NCBI RefSeq assembly: GCF_018595715.1 | Contig: NZ_JAHEOJ010000024.1 | Coordinates: 310,001 to 374,000, forward strand | Direction: 5' to 3' | Source: Glaciecola sp. XM2 | GTDB taxonomy: Bacteria > Pseudomonadota > Gammaproteobacteria > Enterobacterales > Alteromonadaceae | Length of the DNA: 64,000 nt | In this document: positions 26,231 through 35,051 of the stretch, piece by piece | Layout: each line of letters starts with the position of its first letter | How positions within the stretch are numbered: the first letter of the stretch is position 1 | Program-made: the position numbers and the translations under genes | Notes under the pieces: generated by a model | The model's input: the letters and a program-made list of their open reading frames with translations, nothing else | Told to the model about the DNA's origin: nothing | Database searches by the model: none

Positions 26231-27850
26231 GTGAGCAAACTATATTCGAGTGTCCGCAAAACGCTAATCATTGCAGGCAGCGCCATGCTAGTTGCATTTT
26301 CTAGCGCGGCACAAGACATCACCACTATGACAGCAAGTGAGATAGCAGAAAAGATTGCTTCGGCAGAGCTAACATCCGTTGAAGTCGTGAACGCCTACTT
26401 GACTCGCATAGAGCAGCTCGACAAAAACGGTCCTTCTATACAATCAGTAATAACGCTTAACCCTCAAGCCCTAGAGCTGGCGCAGCAAAAAGACGCGGCA
26501 GTTAAAGCTGGCCAAGCACTTGGGCCCCTGCACGGCGTGCCCGTACTAGTAAAAGATAATGTCGAAACCGCTAATATGCCCACCACAGCGGGCTCATTGG
26601 CATTAATGGATAATGATACCAAGCGTGATGCGCCCATTATTGCTCGCTTAAAAGCCTCCGGAGCCATTATATTGGGCAAAACCAACCTGTCTGAGTGGGC
26701 TAACTTTAGAGATAATGACTCTGTGTCAGGTTGGAGCGCCATAGGTGGTCAAACCCACAACCCTCATAGTACCGATCGCACCCCATGTGGTTCATCGTCG
26801 GGCACCGGTGCGGCCATAGCTGCGCAGTTTTCTCCTCTTGGCATTGGCACTGAAACCAACGGCAGCATTATTTGCCCGTCGGCCATGAATGGTGTGGTAG
26901 GCGTGAAACCTACAGTAGGTTTGCTTTCACGCACGCACATTGTACCGATTTCTGTTACCCAAGATACCGCAGGTCCTATGACCCGCTCGGTAAGAGACGC
27001 TGCCATTATGCTTGGCGTCATGGCAGGAACTGACGCACTCGATGCAGCAACCATCGAAGCGGATGAAAAGAAGCAAGATTATACTGCCATGCTAAATACC
27101 CCTCTAAAGGGTAAACGTGTTGGCGTGTTTAGAGCCGTACAATCCAATCATCCAGAGATCATATCGGCACTCGATGAAGCCGTTGCCGTTTTAGAAGCGC
27201 AAGGTGTTGAGGTAGTGGACATCACCGAATACCAAGCCCCTGAAGGCTTTTGGCCAAAGGCATTACAATTACTACTAATCGAGTTTAAACACGAACTCAA
27301 TGCCTATTTGGCCAACAGCGCACCACAAGTTAAAACCCGCACGTTGGAACAAGTGATCGCCTTTAATGCACAAAGTGAACGAGAGCTTGCTATTTTTGGG
27401 CAGTCTTTGTTTGAGGATGCGCAAGCCACCAATGGATACGACCAAGAATATGAAGAGATCTTAGCCTTTTTGCGCAAAAGCACGCGAGACGAGGGCATTG
27501 ATAAGTTGCTTAGCCAATACAATATTGATGCGATTATGATGCCCTCACAAACCCCTGCCTTCCTTATTGACCCTGTCTTTGGCGATGGGTTTACAGGTGG
27601 CTCTGCTGGCGCAGGTTGGATGGCTGCCATTGCAGGATATCCACAAGTATCTGTGCCGATGGGTAATATGCGAGGGCTGCCTATCAATGTTAGCTTTATG
27701 GGTGCACAGTGGAGCGATGCGCTTATGCTCAATTTTGCCTATCAATATGAGCAAGCCAGCAACAAGATAATCACACCTGAGTTTGCTAGACGTGGCGCGG
27801 ACCATAGTGAATTTGAGGCTGCAATGCGACCTCTTAAAGCAGCCAACTAA
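26231..27850 (+). CDS. Exported amidase (amidase-signature family)
   Basis: The GTG at 26231 has AAGGAAA four bases ahead and gives a signal peptide (KLYSSVRKTLIIAGSAMLV) ending near AAAQD-like residues; an ATG at 26216 is the alternative, and the numbers below count from it. The Ser-cisSer-Lys triad is complete: Lys113 in VLVKDNVE, Ser193 in CGSSSGTG and Ser217 in TETNGSI. The family hydrolyses amides; exported members of this length are often peptide amidases. The gene is monocistronic, divergent from the GST gene, and ends at a shared hairpin terminator. Confidence 0.92.
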   Translation: MSKLYSSVRKTLIIAGSAMLVAFSSAAQDITTMTASEIAEKIASAELTSVEVVNAYLTRIEQLDKNGPSIQSVITLNPQALELAQQKDAAVKAGQALGPLHGVPVLVKDNVETANMPTTAGSLALMDNDTKRDAPIIARLKASGAIILGKTNLSEWANFRDNDSVSGWSAIGGQTHNPHSTDRTPCGSSSGTGAAIAAQFSPLGIGTETNGSIICPSAMNGVVGVKPTVGLLSRTHIVPISVTQDTAGPMTRSVRDAAIMLGVMAGTDALDAATIEADEKKQDYTAMLNTPLKGKRVGVFRAVQSNHPEIISALDEAVAVLEAQGVEVVDITEYQAPEGFWPKALQLLLIEFKHELNAYLANSAPQVKTRTLEQVIAFNAQSERELAIFGQSLFEDAQATNGYDQEYEEILAFLRKSTRDEGIDKLLSQYNIDAIMMPSQTPAFLIDPVFGDGFTGGSAGAGWMAAIAGYPQVSVPMGNMRGLPINVSFMGAQWSDALMLNFAYQYEQASNKIITPEFARRGADHSEFEAAMRPLKAAN

Positions 27851-27871
27851 AAACAAAAAACCTAAGCATAA

Positions 27872-27905
27872 AAAAAGTCCGATGTTTAAAAGCATCGGAC
27901 TTTTT
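27872..27905. terminator. Bidirectional terminator between amidase and HiPIP genes
   Basis: A perfect 13-bp stem (27872-27884 with 27893-27905) around an 8-nt loop is flanked by A-tracts and T-tracts, so it can serve both convergent genes. Confidence 0.88.
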
Positions 27906-27950
27906 GTTTTTATCAATGAATGATTTATAGCATCGCTAAGGGTTTATAGC

Positions 27951-28241
27951 TTAGCCTTTTTTCATCCATGCAGTACAGTGACCTTTAGCAGCAACCACTT
28001 TCCCTGGGAATATGGCACATGGACGCCATTCTGCGCCATCTTCGCCTTGAATGTACATGCAGTTGTCGCAATACTCGCCTTCAACCTCAGATACATGCAC
28101 GTACTTCAATGCAACGGCTGTAGGATCGTCTAACGCCAACTTCTCTTGTGCATTTGCACGCAAAGCAACGCCACCAAGGGTCATACCAATAAGGGTAGAA
28201 CCTGATAGTTTTAAAAAGTCACGACGGTCAAGATTTTTCAT
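27951..28241 (-). CDS. High-potential iron-sulfur protein (HiPIP)
   Basis: The ATG at 28241 has a strong AGGAAG site; it yields a 96-aa precursor with a twin-arginine signal (LDRRDFLKLSG). The four cluster cysteines follow the HiPIP spacing: C-x2-C in YCDNCMYIQG, one in WRPCAIFPG and one in GHCTAWM. HiPIPs are small periplasmic electron carriers with one 4Fe-4S cluster, and the Tat route fits because the cluster is inserted in the cytoplasm. No redox partner is adjacent. A Fur-like box lies 20 bases upstream of the start, so expression may respond to iron. Confidence 0.95.
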   Translation of the reverse strand: MKNLDRRDFLKLSGSTLIGMTLGGVALRANAQEKLALDDPTAVALKYVHVSEVEGEYCDNCMYIQGEDGAEWRPCAIFPGKVVAAKGHCTAWMKKG

Positions 28242-28260
28242 AGCTCTTCCTTTCTCCAAC

Positions 28261-28279
28261 AATAATGATAATTATTCTT
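28261..28279. promoter_or_regulatory. Fur-box-like operator upstream of the HiPIP gene
   Basis: The 19-mer AATAATGATAATTATTCTT matches the classical Fur consensus at 15 of 19 positions by my count. It sits where a promoter for the HiPIP gene would be. Confidence 0.55.
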
Positions 28280-28416
28280 TTTTACGCTAGGCCAATACGA
28301 CAAAGGCCCACCGATGAGGTGAGCCTTTGAAAAACATATTCTGTTTATACTTATACACCAATAATTAAGATCTACCAAATCTGATTTAGAAACCGGTTGC
28401 GCGATGTCAATGTTTG

Positions 28417-28548
28417 TTATTGCTCATCATCTGCGCCTGGGCTTTCATCTTCTTGCTCAGGCAGCTTCATTAACAGCCACACGATGGCCGCAACAAAGGC
28501 CAGTGCGATGCCGCACACCAGTAATAACTGATCAAGATTCGGGATCAT
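28417..28548 (-). CDS. 43-aa single-span membrane peptide coupled to the flavin reductase gene
   Basis: Its ATG overlaps the stop of the flavin reductase gene by four bases (ATGA at 28545-28548), a classic sign of coupled translation. The product begins MIPNLDQLLLVCGIALAFV and has one hydrophobic span of about 20 residues (7-27), then a short acidic tail (EQEDESPGADDEQ). An extracellular or cytoplasmic orientation cannot be told, although the single lysine after the span suggests the tail is inside. I know of no named family. The overlap, the coherent membrane segment and the charged tail make it a likely real gene. Confidence 0.65.
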   Translation of the reverse strand: MIPNLDQLLLVCGIALAFVAAIVWLLMKLPEQEDESPGADDEQ

Positions 28549-29195
28549 GTTGATTTCTTCCAAATTGAATGTAACGGAGTATCGGGTTTTGCGTAACTTA
28601 ATCGCGCAACACGCTCGGTACGATGATAACTATCTAGCCCAGACACACATACCGAATTAGCAGCGTCTATATCTAGATACCCATCCTCTAATTGATAATC
28701 TGCATGCGTTTGAATTTCGACAATTTGTGCAATAACCAACTCTGTGAGATTAATGTTGAGTACCTGTATTTCGCGTAGCTCAAGCCCTAACTTAATATTG
28801 CTCTGTGCCACGTAAGGCGCAAAAAAGCCTTCTGAATACTGGGGAGTAAGCCCCGTGGCTGCAAATTCGCTTTGATCAGGCTCATATCGCGCAGAGCACT
28901 GATGCGCTTGCTCAACCATGGTTTCGTTGACGTGGTTGAGCGTAAAAAACCCTGATGCTTTAATGTTTTCTAGCGAGTCTCTTGTCACCGTGTGCGGGCG
29001 CATCAAAATACCCATTAACGGTGGGTTAGCACCAACATGAAACGCACTGCTGATCATCGCTAAATTCTCAACACCTTTGTCGCTCTTTGTACCCATCAAA
29101 TTAGCGCTCTTAAACCCCGACAAACTATTGATCAGATTTGCTCTGACCCGTTGATCAAGGTTTTGTATATCTTGTGAACCGTAATATTTAGCCAT
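28545..29195 (-). CDS. Flavin reductase-like FMN-binding protein
   Basis: The 216-aa protein fits the flavin reductase-like split-barrel family: N-terminal strand with GFKSANLMGTKS near residue 30, ENLAMISSAFHVGANPPLMG near 43-62, a R-P-H-T-V-T-R-D motif near 68, and the SGFFTLNHVN segment near 83. Members bind FMN and reduce flavins or are flavin-dependent oxidoreductases; the electron donor cannot be told here. It lies two bases after a CPXCG zinc-ribbon gene and overlaps a 43-aa membrane-peptide gene, so the three probably form an operon. Confidence 0.87.
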   Translation of the reverse strand: MAKYYGSQDIQNLDQRVRANLINSLSGFKSANLMGTKSDKGVENLAMISSAFHVGANPPLMGILMRPHTVTRDSLENIKASGFFTLNHVNETMVEQAHQCSARYEPDQSEFAATGLTPQYSEGFFAPYVAQSNIKLGLELREIQVLNINLTELVIAQIVEIQTHADYQLEDGYLDIDAANSVCVSGLDSYHRTERVARLSYAKPDTPLHSIWKKST

Positions 29196-29197
29196 GC

Positions 29198-29389
29198 TTA
29201 TTCATCATCCCGCTTAGCAATAATTTCTAAGCCGAAGCCACTGTCTACGATTGCCACTTCAATGGGCGAGCAGCATATCTGACAGTCGACAATTTGTTGC
29301 TGACCAATGTCATTGTCTTCATCAATCTCAATGTCGTTATAGGTCATGCAATACGGGCATTCAAATTTTTCCGCGCGTGTTAAGCTCAT
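29198..29389 (-). CDS. CPXCG-motif cysteine-rich protein (small zinc ribbon)
   Basis: This 63-aa protein has C-P-Y-C near residue 11 and C-x2-C (DCQICCSPIEV) near residue 36, the pattern of CPXCG-type zinc ribbons. These small proteins are common in Alteromonadales and have no established function. It is the first gene of a three-gene minus-strand run with the flavin reductase. Confidence 0.85.
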   Translation of the reverse strand: MSLTRAEKFECPYCMTYNDIEIDEDNDIGQQQIVDCQICCSPIEVAIVDSGFGLEIIAKRDDE

Positions 29390-29573
29390 CGTGCTCTCAT
29401 TTTGTTGCGAGTTACCTTTCTTACTGATGAAATAATCTGCTGGTTCGTTTTAGTAGCGCAAAATCTACCAATTGGTTGTTAGGCTGTCTTTGCACGGTGC
29501 AATTGCTGCCTTATCAGACAAACTAAAAACCGCCTTGTGAGCCTTTTTATAAAGCGGTACGTTAAACAAACCT

Positions 29574-29891
29574 ATGAAAGACGCGACTTCATCATCACCT
29601 TATCAACCTCGCAAACGCTTTGGCGCTTGTCAAACCTGTGGGCGACAGGCGCACTTAACCTTTCACCATCTCATTCCTAAAAAGATGCATCGGCGCACGT
29701 ACTTTAAAAAGCATTTTGATAAAGCTGGCCTGTCTGCTGGCATCAATATTTGTCGTAAGTGCCATACCGGCATCCATAAAACATATTGTGAAATGACCCT
29801 TGCTAAACAATTTTATACCCTTGAAATGATACTCAATGATGAAAAACTCACTACTCACTTTGCATGGGTGAAAAAACAAAAAACGAAATAA
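29574..29891 (+). CDS. HNH-motif protein
   Basis: The 105-aa protein has a C-x2-C knuckle (GACQTCGRQ), the beta-beta-alpha-metal core TFHHLIPKK near residue 30, and a second knuckle ICRKCHTGIHK near residue 60. This is the zinc-stabilised HNH layout with the catalytic histidine in HHLIP and the last metal histidines in CHTGIH. The family covers nucleases of many roles; this stand-alone chromosomal form is common in marine gammaproteobacteria and not tied to a known system. It is divergent from the CPXCG operon. Confidence 0.85.
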   Translation: MKDATSSSPYQPRKRFGACQTCGRQAHLTFHHLIPKKMHRRTYFKKHFDKAGLSAGINICRKCHTGIHKTYCEMTLAKQFYTLEMILNDEKLTTHFAWVKKQKTK

Positions 29892-30028
29892 GACAATAGC
29901 TTAAGCATTTACGACACCGAAGTGTCATATGACATTTTACGACTGTCACAAAACTGCCGTTTCGGTTTTCTCAATAAGGACGTTAAATAGCTTCAGCGAT
30001 ACGCAAAGCCATTAACAAGGAACCAAAA

Positions 30029-30469
30029 ATGCAATATAGTCAAACAAACACCAATGAGAGTAATGAAGATATGAGCCAAGTAACAATGCGCAAAGGGTTT
30101 TGGTTTTACTTCGAGCATGAAGGGCATGACATTTCTGTGCATGGCTCTGCTTGGTCAGGCAAAGAAACGGTCTATGTAGACAACCACCCAGTATCTGATA
30201 AACGCAACTTATGGAGTTTTCGTGGCGATCACGATTTTACCATCGATGAGAGGCAATACCGCGTGCGGATTGTCCTAGAGGAGGTCCTGCGCGGCACGGT
30301 ATCTGCGACGTTGTTTTGTAACCGTGAAGAGATTGCTAAAGAGAGTAAAAGCTACCTAACAAAGCAGAGCAGCAAGAAAATGTTTATCCAACTTCTAGGG
30401 TGGGTCGCCGTTGGTGCAATGTTTGGCTATTTAACCGGCCGGTATATTGTACCCATGATTACCGGTTAG
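30029..30469 (+). CDS. Membrane-anchored protein of unknown function, 146 aa
   Basis: A soluble N-terminal domain of about 115 residues, rich in aromatic residues and beta strands (GFWFYFEHEGHDISVHGSAW), is followed by one C-terminal membrane helix (FIQLLGWVAVGAMFGYL). AAGGAACC precedes the ATG. I recognise no family. The next gene, 13 bases on, is an XRE regulator that also ends in a membrane helix, so the two may form a membrane-tethered regulatory pair. Confidence 0.78.
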   Translation: MQYSQTNTNESNEDMSQVTMRKGFWFYFEHEGHDISVHGSAWSGKETVYVDNHPVSDKRNLWSFRGDHDFTIDERQYRVRIVLEEVLRGTVSATLFCNREEIAKESKSYLTKQSSKKMFIQLLGWVAVGAMFGYLTGRYIVPMITG

Positions 30470-30482
30470 GCGCCGTTCAACT

Positions 30483-30794
30483 ATGGAGTTACGCGGCGAT
30501 AAAGTCAAAGCGATGCGAATGGCCAATAACTGGACGCAGCAACAACTAGCACAAATTTGCGATGTAAACTTGCGCACCATTCAGCGGGTTGAGAAGCAAG
30601 GCAACGCTTCGCTAGAAACCATCATGGCCTTGTGCATAGCGTTTGATGTTCGTCGAGAGGTTTTGTTTGAAGTGCCCAAACCCGAGGAACTTGAGGGAGA
30701 TAGCAACGCATTTAATAAAGCTCACTTTATGTTTTTCGTTTTAGGTTTAAGCATCGGCTTAGCCGTTGCGTTGCTTGCCTTGCTCTTTGCATAG
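30483..30794 (+). CDS. XRE-family regulator with C-terminal membrane helix
   Basis: Residues 6-60 are a Cro/C1-type helix-turn-helix (RMANNWTQQQLAQICDVNLR then TIQRVEKQGNAS). Residues 80-101 form a hydrophobic helix (FFVLGLSIGLAVALLALLFA), so this 103-aa DNA-binding protein is predicted to be anchored in the inner membrane. It probably senses or is held by the co-transcribed 146-aa membrane protein. The target is unknown. Confidence 0.87.
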   Translation: MELRGDKVKAMRMANNWTQQQLAQICDVNLRTIQRVEKQGNASLETIMALCIAFDVRREVLFEVPKPEELEGDSNAFNKAHFMFFVLGLSIGLAVALLALLFA

Positions 30795-30908
30795 AATCGC
30801 AGGGCAAGAGCGCGTCCAATCTGATGAAAGATTTAATCCCGATTAACCACTGTTTTTTTAAACAGTAATAAATTACACTTCACGCGTCTTTGTCAAAAAT
30901 ATGAGCCC

Positions 30909-33071
30909 ATGCGACGCTTACCCACTTATTATTATTTAACGCATTTTCACGAGTTTTTGCGCTTTGTTGAAGGGCCTTGTGCTGCCTTGCTGCACCCGTC
31001 GCACATAGCGTTTTTAGAGGCGTTTCATCAAGCAAGTAAAGACCAGCAGTGCTTGTTAGTAAGGTGCATCAATCGTAAGCATGGTGCAATCAAAATCAGT
31101 AGCTTAGTATTTGCAGAGCTGGGTAATGTAGATGAGCTGATAGCACAACTTGTGGAACTGGGCTGGCTTGGACCTATCACAACACAAGATGTGCCGACGT
31201 GGCTAGACGCGTTAACCAAAGACGAATTACACACGCTTTATCACGCTAGTATTTCGCCCACCGAAGCACGTTTGCCGAAAAGTGTTAACCGCGATACATT
31301 GCTTGGCGCTTGTCGGTCAGTGCCTGCCCAGACCCTCTGTGACGCTGCTTTATCCAATGATTACGTTATGCGCCATAGCGACCCCATCATCGATTATTTT
31401 CTATATCTATATTTTGGAGATACCAAATCGCGCTTAAACCAGTTTTCGCTGCGTGACTTAGGCGTAATGCGAACGCGCGACACCCAAGCGCAACTGCAAT
31501 CACGTTATCAGTGCAAGCATCAAGCGCTAAGTAGTTTTTTACTCTCAAAATATTTACGTAAAGTCAGGCGTAGTCAGTTTGATAGTGCGAGCGCGGTCCT
31601 TCAGGCAATAAAAGATACGCCACCGGTTGAGGGCGAGATCGCAGCAGACAAGCACCAGCATCTGATGTTTGCACTTGCTTGCGAAATGCTGACCTTTAAC
31701 CCTGTGCACGCATTAAGGCTCTTAAAGGCGCTAGAGACAGATACCGCCAAAGAAAAGTGGTGTCGGGAGGCATATAAGCTCGGCCAAGTCGAGGAAGTGC
31801 GCCTAGCTCTTGATGACATGATTGATCAACCTCTTAGTGATAAGTCTTTGGCATTTGCAGAAGACTTTTTGGCGCGCAAATATCAGCAAAAACGTACCAG
31901 TGTGCTCACCGATATGCTGCGCGAAGGAGCCCACCATATTTATTTAGATGAAACCTTTAAAGGAAGCGTCGAACGCGGGGTGCAAGCGCACTACAAACAC
32001 AAAGGTTTACAGGCTTATCGCACAGAAAACACCCTGTGGGGAAGTTTGTTTGGACTGCTGTTTTGGCAAGAGTTATTTGACCTTCCCGGTTTAGGTCTAG
32101 CTACGGCTTTTGATCACCTTCCTACATGCTTAAAACAAAACAATTTTTACGCCGTGGCTCATGAGCAAATTGAAGCCAAACTTGCGAGCTTTCAAACGGC
32201 AAAAGAGTGCATGGCCATTTTGACTAAAAACGCTGCCGAGCATCATGGAAAAGGCCAAGGCGTTTTTCAATGGCGTAGCGATGTGCTCGAAACTCTGCAA
32301 ACCTTTTTATCACTAGCGCCGATTGCTGGGGTAAAACAGCAAATGATTCACATGGCGCAAGATTGGCAGCATTGCCATAACGGCTTTCCAGACATCATGG
32401 TGATAGAAGACAATCGTTTGCGCTTTGAAGAAATAAAGGGCGAAGGCGATGTGTTAAGACGCAATCAACTATTGTGTATTCAAAAGCTCCGCGAATTTGG
32501 TTTTGACGTGCGCATCACCACCGTAGATTTTATTGTAGACCCTGACCAACCATATGTTGTGGTCGATATTGAAACCACTGGTGGACGGGCCGCTAATCAC
32601 AAAATCACTGAAATCGGCATGGTCAAAATGGTGCGCGGTGAAATTGTTGAACGCTGGCAAAGCTTAGTTAACCCGCAAAGACGAATACCAAGTAACATCA
32701 CCGCATTGACCGGCATTGACGATGCCATGGTCCAAGACGCGCCCATTTTTGCCGAAATTGCAGATGAAGTGGCAGCCTTCACTGAAGACTGCATTTTTGT
32801 CGCACACAACGTGAACTTTGACTATGGCTTTATCAAAGAAGAGTTTGCCCGCCTTGACCGCTTTTGGCGCCGCCCTAAACTGTGCACCGTAGTGCAAATG
32901 CGCCGATATTTTAAAGGACTGCCGTCGTATTCGCTTGCCAATCTCACCAAGCATTTTGACATCAGTATGCAGCGGCATCACCGCGCCATGTCTGACGCAG
33001 TAGCAGCTAGTGAACTGCTCTGCCTTATCAACGCCAAGCGATTTGAGCAGCAGGCCGGCACTGAGATTTAA
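30909..33071 (+). CDS. VRR_NUC nuclease fused to a DnaQ-like DEDDh exonuclease
   Basis: The 720-aa protein has a FAN1-like N-terminal and central helical region (residues 1-480). A VRR_NUC domain follows, with the PD-(D/E)XK residues at GFPDIMV (near 491) and FEEIKGEGD (near 505) and the RRNQLL helix. A C-terminal DEDDh exonuclease domain has ExoI VVVDIETTGG (near 550), ExoII AHNVNFDYGF (near 635) and ExoIII HHRAMSDA (near 688). FAN1-type nucleases cut branched or cross-linked DNA; fusing a 3'-5' proofreading-type exonuclease suggests a self-contained repair enzyme. The active-site residues of both domains appear intact. Confidence 0.9.
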   Translation: MRRLPTYYYLTHFHEFLRFVEGPCAALLHPSHIAFLEAFHQASKDQQCLLVRCINRKHGAIKISSLVFAELGNVDELIAQLVELGWLGPITTQDVPTWLDALTKDELHTLYHASISPTEARLPKSVNRDTLLGACRSVPAQTLCDAALSNDYVMRHSDPIIDYFLYLYFGDTKSRLNQFSLRDLGVMRTRDTQAQLQSRYQCKHQALSSFLLSKYLRKVRRSQFDSASAVLQAIKDTPPVEGEIAADKHQHLMFALACEMLTFNPVHALRLLKALETDTAKEKWCREAYKLGQVEEVRLALDDMIDQPLSDKSLAFAEDFLARKYQQKRTSVLTDMLREGAHHIYLDETFKGSVERGVQAHYKHKGLQAYRTENTLWGSLFGLLFWQELFDLPGLGLATAFDHLPTCLKQNNFYAVAHEQIEAKLASFQTAKECMAILTKNAAEHHGKGQGVFQWRSDVLETLQTFLSLAPIAGVKQQMIHMAQDWQHCHNGFPDIMVIEDNRLRFEEIKGEGDVLRRNQLLCIQKLREFGFDVRITTVDFIVDPDQPYVVVDIETTGGRAANHKITEIGMVKMVRGEIVERWQSLVNPQRRIPSNITALTGIDDAMVQDAPIFAEIADEVAAFTEDCIFVAHNVNFDYGFIKEEFARLDRFWRRPKLCTVVQMRRYFKGLPSYSLANLTKHFDISMQRHHRAMSDAVAASELLCLINAKRFEQQAGTEI

Positions 33072-33276
33072 TGCTATTTGTATTTTGAGGTTGGAACGTA
33101 GGGATTGGGTCAGAACTTTATGCCGCTTCCAGACGCTCTGTTTTAGTTGTGTTTTACATCCGATGAAGTTGTATAGACTGCCCAAATTAATAAACGGCCC
33201 GTTAGAACTGTTGGCAACCACTGAGCCAATAAGATATGGTGATGCGCTACGTTATCCATAGTGAAAAGGAAAGGAT

Positions 33277-34047
33277 ATGCTTTTACGCCGTGTGATGGAG
33301 CATGTTAAAACACAGAATTGGACAGCCGTATTTATCGATTTCATCATCGTAGTTGTTGGTGTATTTATCGGTATACAGGTATCGAATTGGAATGATGAAA
33401 ATGGTCGCCTAGCTAAGGAGCAGGCGTATTTAGTCTTGATTCATGAAGAGCTCGTCCAAAATAGTAAAACTACTGACAATCTCCTAAACTATTATTCTAC
33501 GGTTACAGAAGCAGGGGAGCGGGCGCTTTTGTATTTAGAGGGTAATACACAATGTCAGGCAACGTGTGAAGGGCTATTGATTGATTTTTTTCATGCGTCT
33601 CAGCTCTGGGCAATTACCCTTGACCGCACGGCATTTGACGAGGCGGTCAAACTCAGTTTTCCCACTAATAGTGCCCTACGTGAGGAGCTTTTCACAACCT
33701 ACGACCTAATTAATGCCTTTGGGATGCTCAATCAAGATTCGCCGCCCTTTCGCGAGGCGGTACGTGGTTATTTTAACCCTGATGCAGCACGCATTCTATG
33801 GACCGGCTGCTGGGAAGTAGATGTGGATGCCGTACTCGAAACACTCACAAGGGACTGCGAAAGTAGCCTTGTTGCCATCGACGCCGCCTCAATGCTTCGC
33901 AATATAAGAGCCGACAAAGCTCTTGCGCAAATGCTCCGTTTCTGGATAGGACAGAATATTACCGCGATGGCGAATTACCCAGTGCTTATTGAGCGCACCC
34001 AAAAAACCGCTGACATGGTGTTATCTGAGATAACGACATCGTCTTAA
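33277..34047 (+). CDS. DUF6090-like membrane protein
   Basis: The 256-aa protein begins with a short basic stretch and a membrane helix (FIDFIIVVVGVFIGIQVSNW, residues about 21-40) followed by N-D-E, the mark of DUF6090-like proteins. The rest is a periplasmic-looking helical domain with four cysteines, two of them close together (CQATCEG). A strong GGAAAGGAT ribosome site precedes the ATG. The function of the family is unknown. About 200 bases of non-coding DNA separate it from the upstream nuclease gene. Confidence 0.8.
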   Translation: MLLRRVMEHVKTQNWTAVFIDFIIVVVGVFIGIQVSNWNDENGRLAKEQAYLVLIHEELVQNSKTTDNLLNYYSTVTEAGERALLYLEGNTQCQATCEGLLIDFFHASQLWAITLDRTAFDEAVKLSFPTNSALREELFTTYDLINAFGMLNQDSPPFREAVRGYFNPDAARILWTGCWEVDVDAVLETLTRDCESSLVAIDAASMLRNIRADKALAQMLRFWIGQNITAMANYPVLIERTQKTADMVLSEITTSS

Positions 34048-34154
34048 TCCACACCTGAGTTAAGCACCATGAATGCATTAATATTAACTCTCGACCGGCC
34101 TCTTTTGCGCTTTTCCCAGCACCTGCATGGTCAAGCCTAACACCTATGTCATCG

Positions 34155-35051
34155 TCAAGAGCTAGTTAGGTGCTTGTTGAAAAAGTCAGTCGTGCGTTGC
34201 CACGACAACTCAGCATCTTTGGGGCTATAGCGGCTGGTGGAATCATTATGAAATCCGTGCTGCGCTCCAGCATAAGTATGCGCCTCATAATCGGCCTTGT
34301 TTTCACGTAAAATCTTCTCATAACCAGGCCATGAGGCATTTACGCGCTTGTCTAGCTCAGCAAAATGAATTTGCAAAGGGCCTTTAACTTGCGACTGCAA
34401 TGCTTCTGGTGCAGGCGTTCCATAATACGGGACAGCGGCGTCGATACTGTCGGGCATTGTGGCCGCTAATAGGTTGCTGATATAGCCACCAAAACAAAAA
34501 CCTACTACGCCTAGTTTGCCTGTGCCTTTTTCATGCGCCTTTAACCAAGTAGCGGCTGCCATAAAATCTTGTTCTATCTTTTCTCTTTCTAGGCTGCGCT
34601 GCATCGCGCGCCCGTCATCGTCATTGCCGGGGTAGCCGCCCAGTGGAAACAGGGCATCAGGGGCAAACGCAATAAAACCAATTTTAGCTAACCTGCGAGC
34701 CACATCTTTGATGTAAGGGTTAAGACCTCTATTTTCATGCACTACCAACACCGTCGGGGCCTTGCCTTCTAAATTAGACGGAACAGCAAGATAACCGTTG
34801 CCTTCACCATAGCCGTTTGGTGAGTCAAAGCGCTCGTAGGTTGCTTTAATGTCTGGGTCGTTGAACGACACTTGCTCAGCTTGCGCATAATTGGGGATAA
34901 GCGCACTGCTAATTACCCCAAGAGATAAGCCGGCAACGGATAATGAAGCCAAACGCGTCATGAAAGTGCGTCGGTCAATATCTCCATGGGCATATTCGTC
35001 ATACCAATCAAACGCTTGTTGTGGAATTTCTATCGGTTTTTGCTGTGACAT
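34155..35051 (-). CDS. Tat-exported dienelactone hydrolase family protein
   Basis: The N-terminal 58 residues include an internal twin-arginine motif (DIDRRTFMTRLASLSVAG), then an A-Q-A cleavage-type site. The alpha/beta-hydrolase core has the nucleophile in GFCFGGY (cysteine, as in dienelactone hydrolase), the acid in HFAELDKRV and the histidine in GAQHGFHND. The family opens lactones and other esters; the substrate here is unknown. It is a single gene, divergent from the glutaredoxin. Confidence 0.92.
   Translation of the reverse strand: MSQQKPIEIPQQAFDWYDEYAHGDIDRRTFMTRLASLSVAGLSLGVISSALIPNYAQAEQVSFNDPDIKATYERFDSPNGYGEGNGYLAVPSNLEGKAPTVLVVHENRGLNPYIKDVARRLAKIGFIAFAPDALFPLGGYPGNDDDGRAMQRSLEREKIEQDFMAAATWLKAHEKGTGKLGVVGFCFGGYISNLLAATMPDSIDAAVPYYGTPAPEALQSQVKGPLQIHFAELDKRVNASWPGYEKILRENKADYEAHTYAGAQHGFHNDSTSRYSPKDAELSWQRTTDFFNKHLTSS

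Noticed and set aside
28302-28324. Imperfect hairpin AAAGGCCCACC/GGTGAGCCTTT as a terminator
   Set aside because: It has one mismatch and no T-tract in either direction.
29522-29560. ACCGCCTT...AAAGCGGT stem as a terminator
   Set aside because: The loop is long, one pair mismatches, and the T-tract lies on the strand without an upstream gene.
33010-33261. Plus-strand frame overlapping the end of the VRR_NUC-exonuclease gene
   Set aside because: It overlaps the conserved C-terminus in another frame and continues into non-coding DNA without a recognisable domain or ribosome site.
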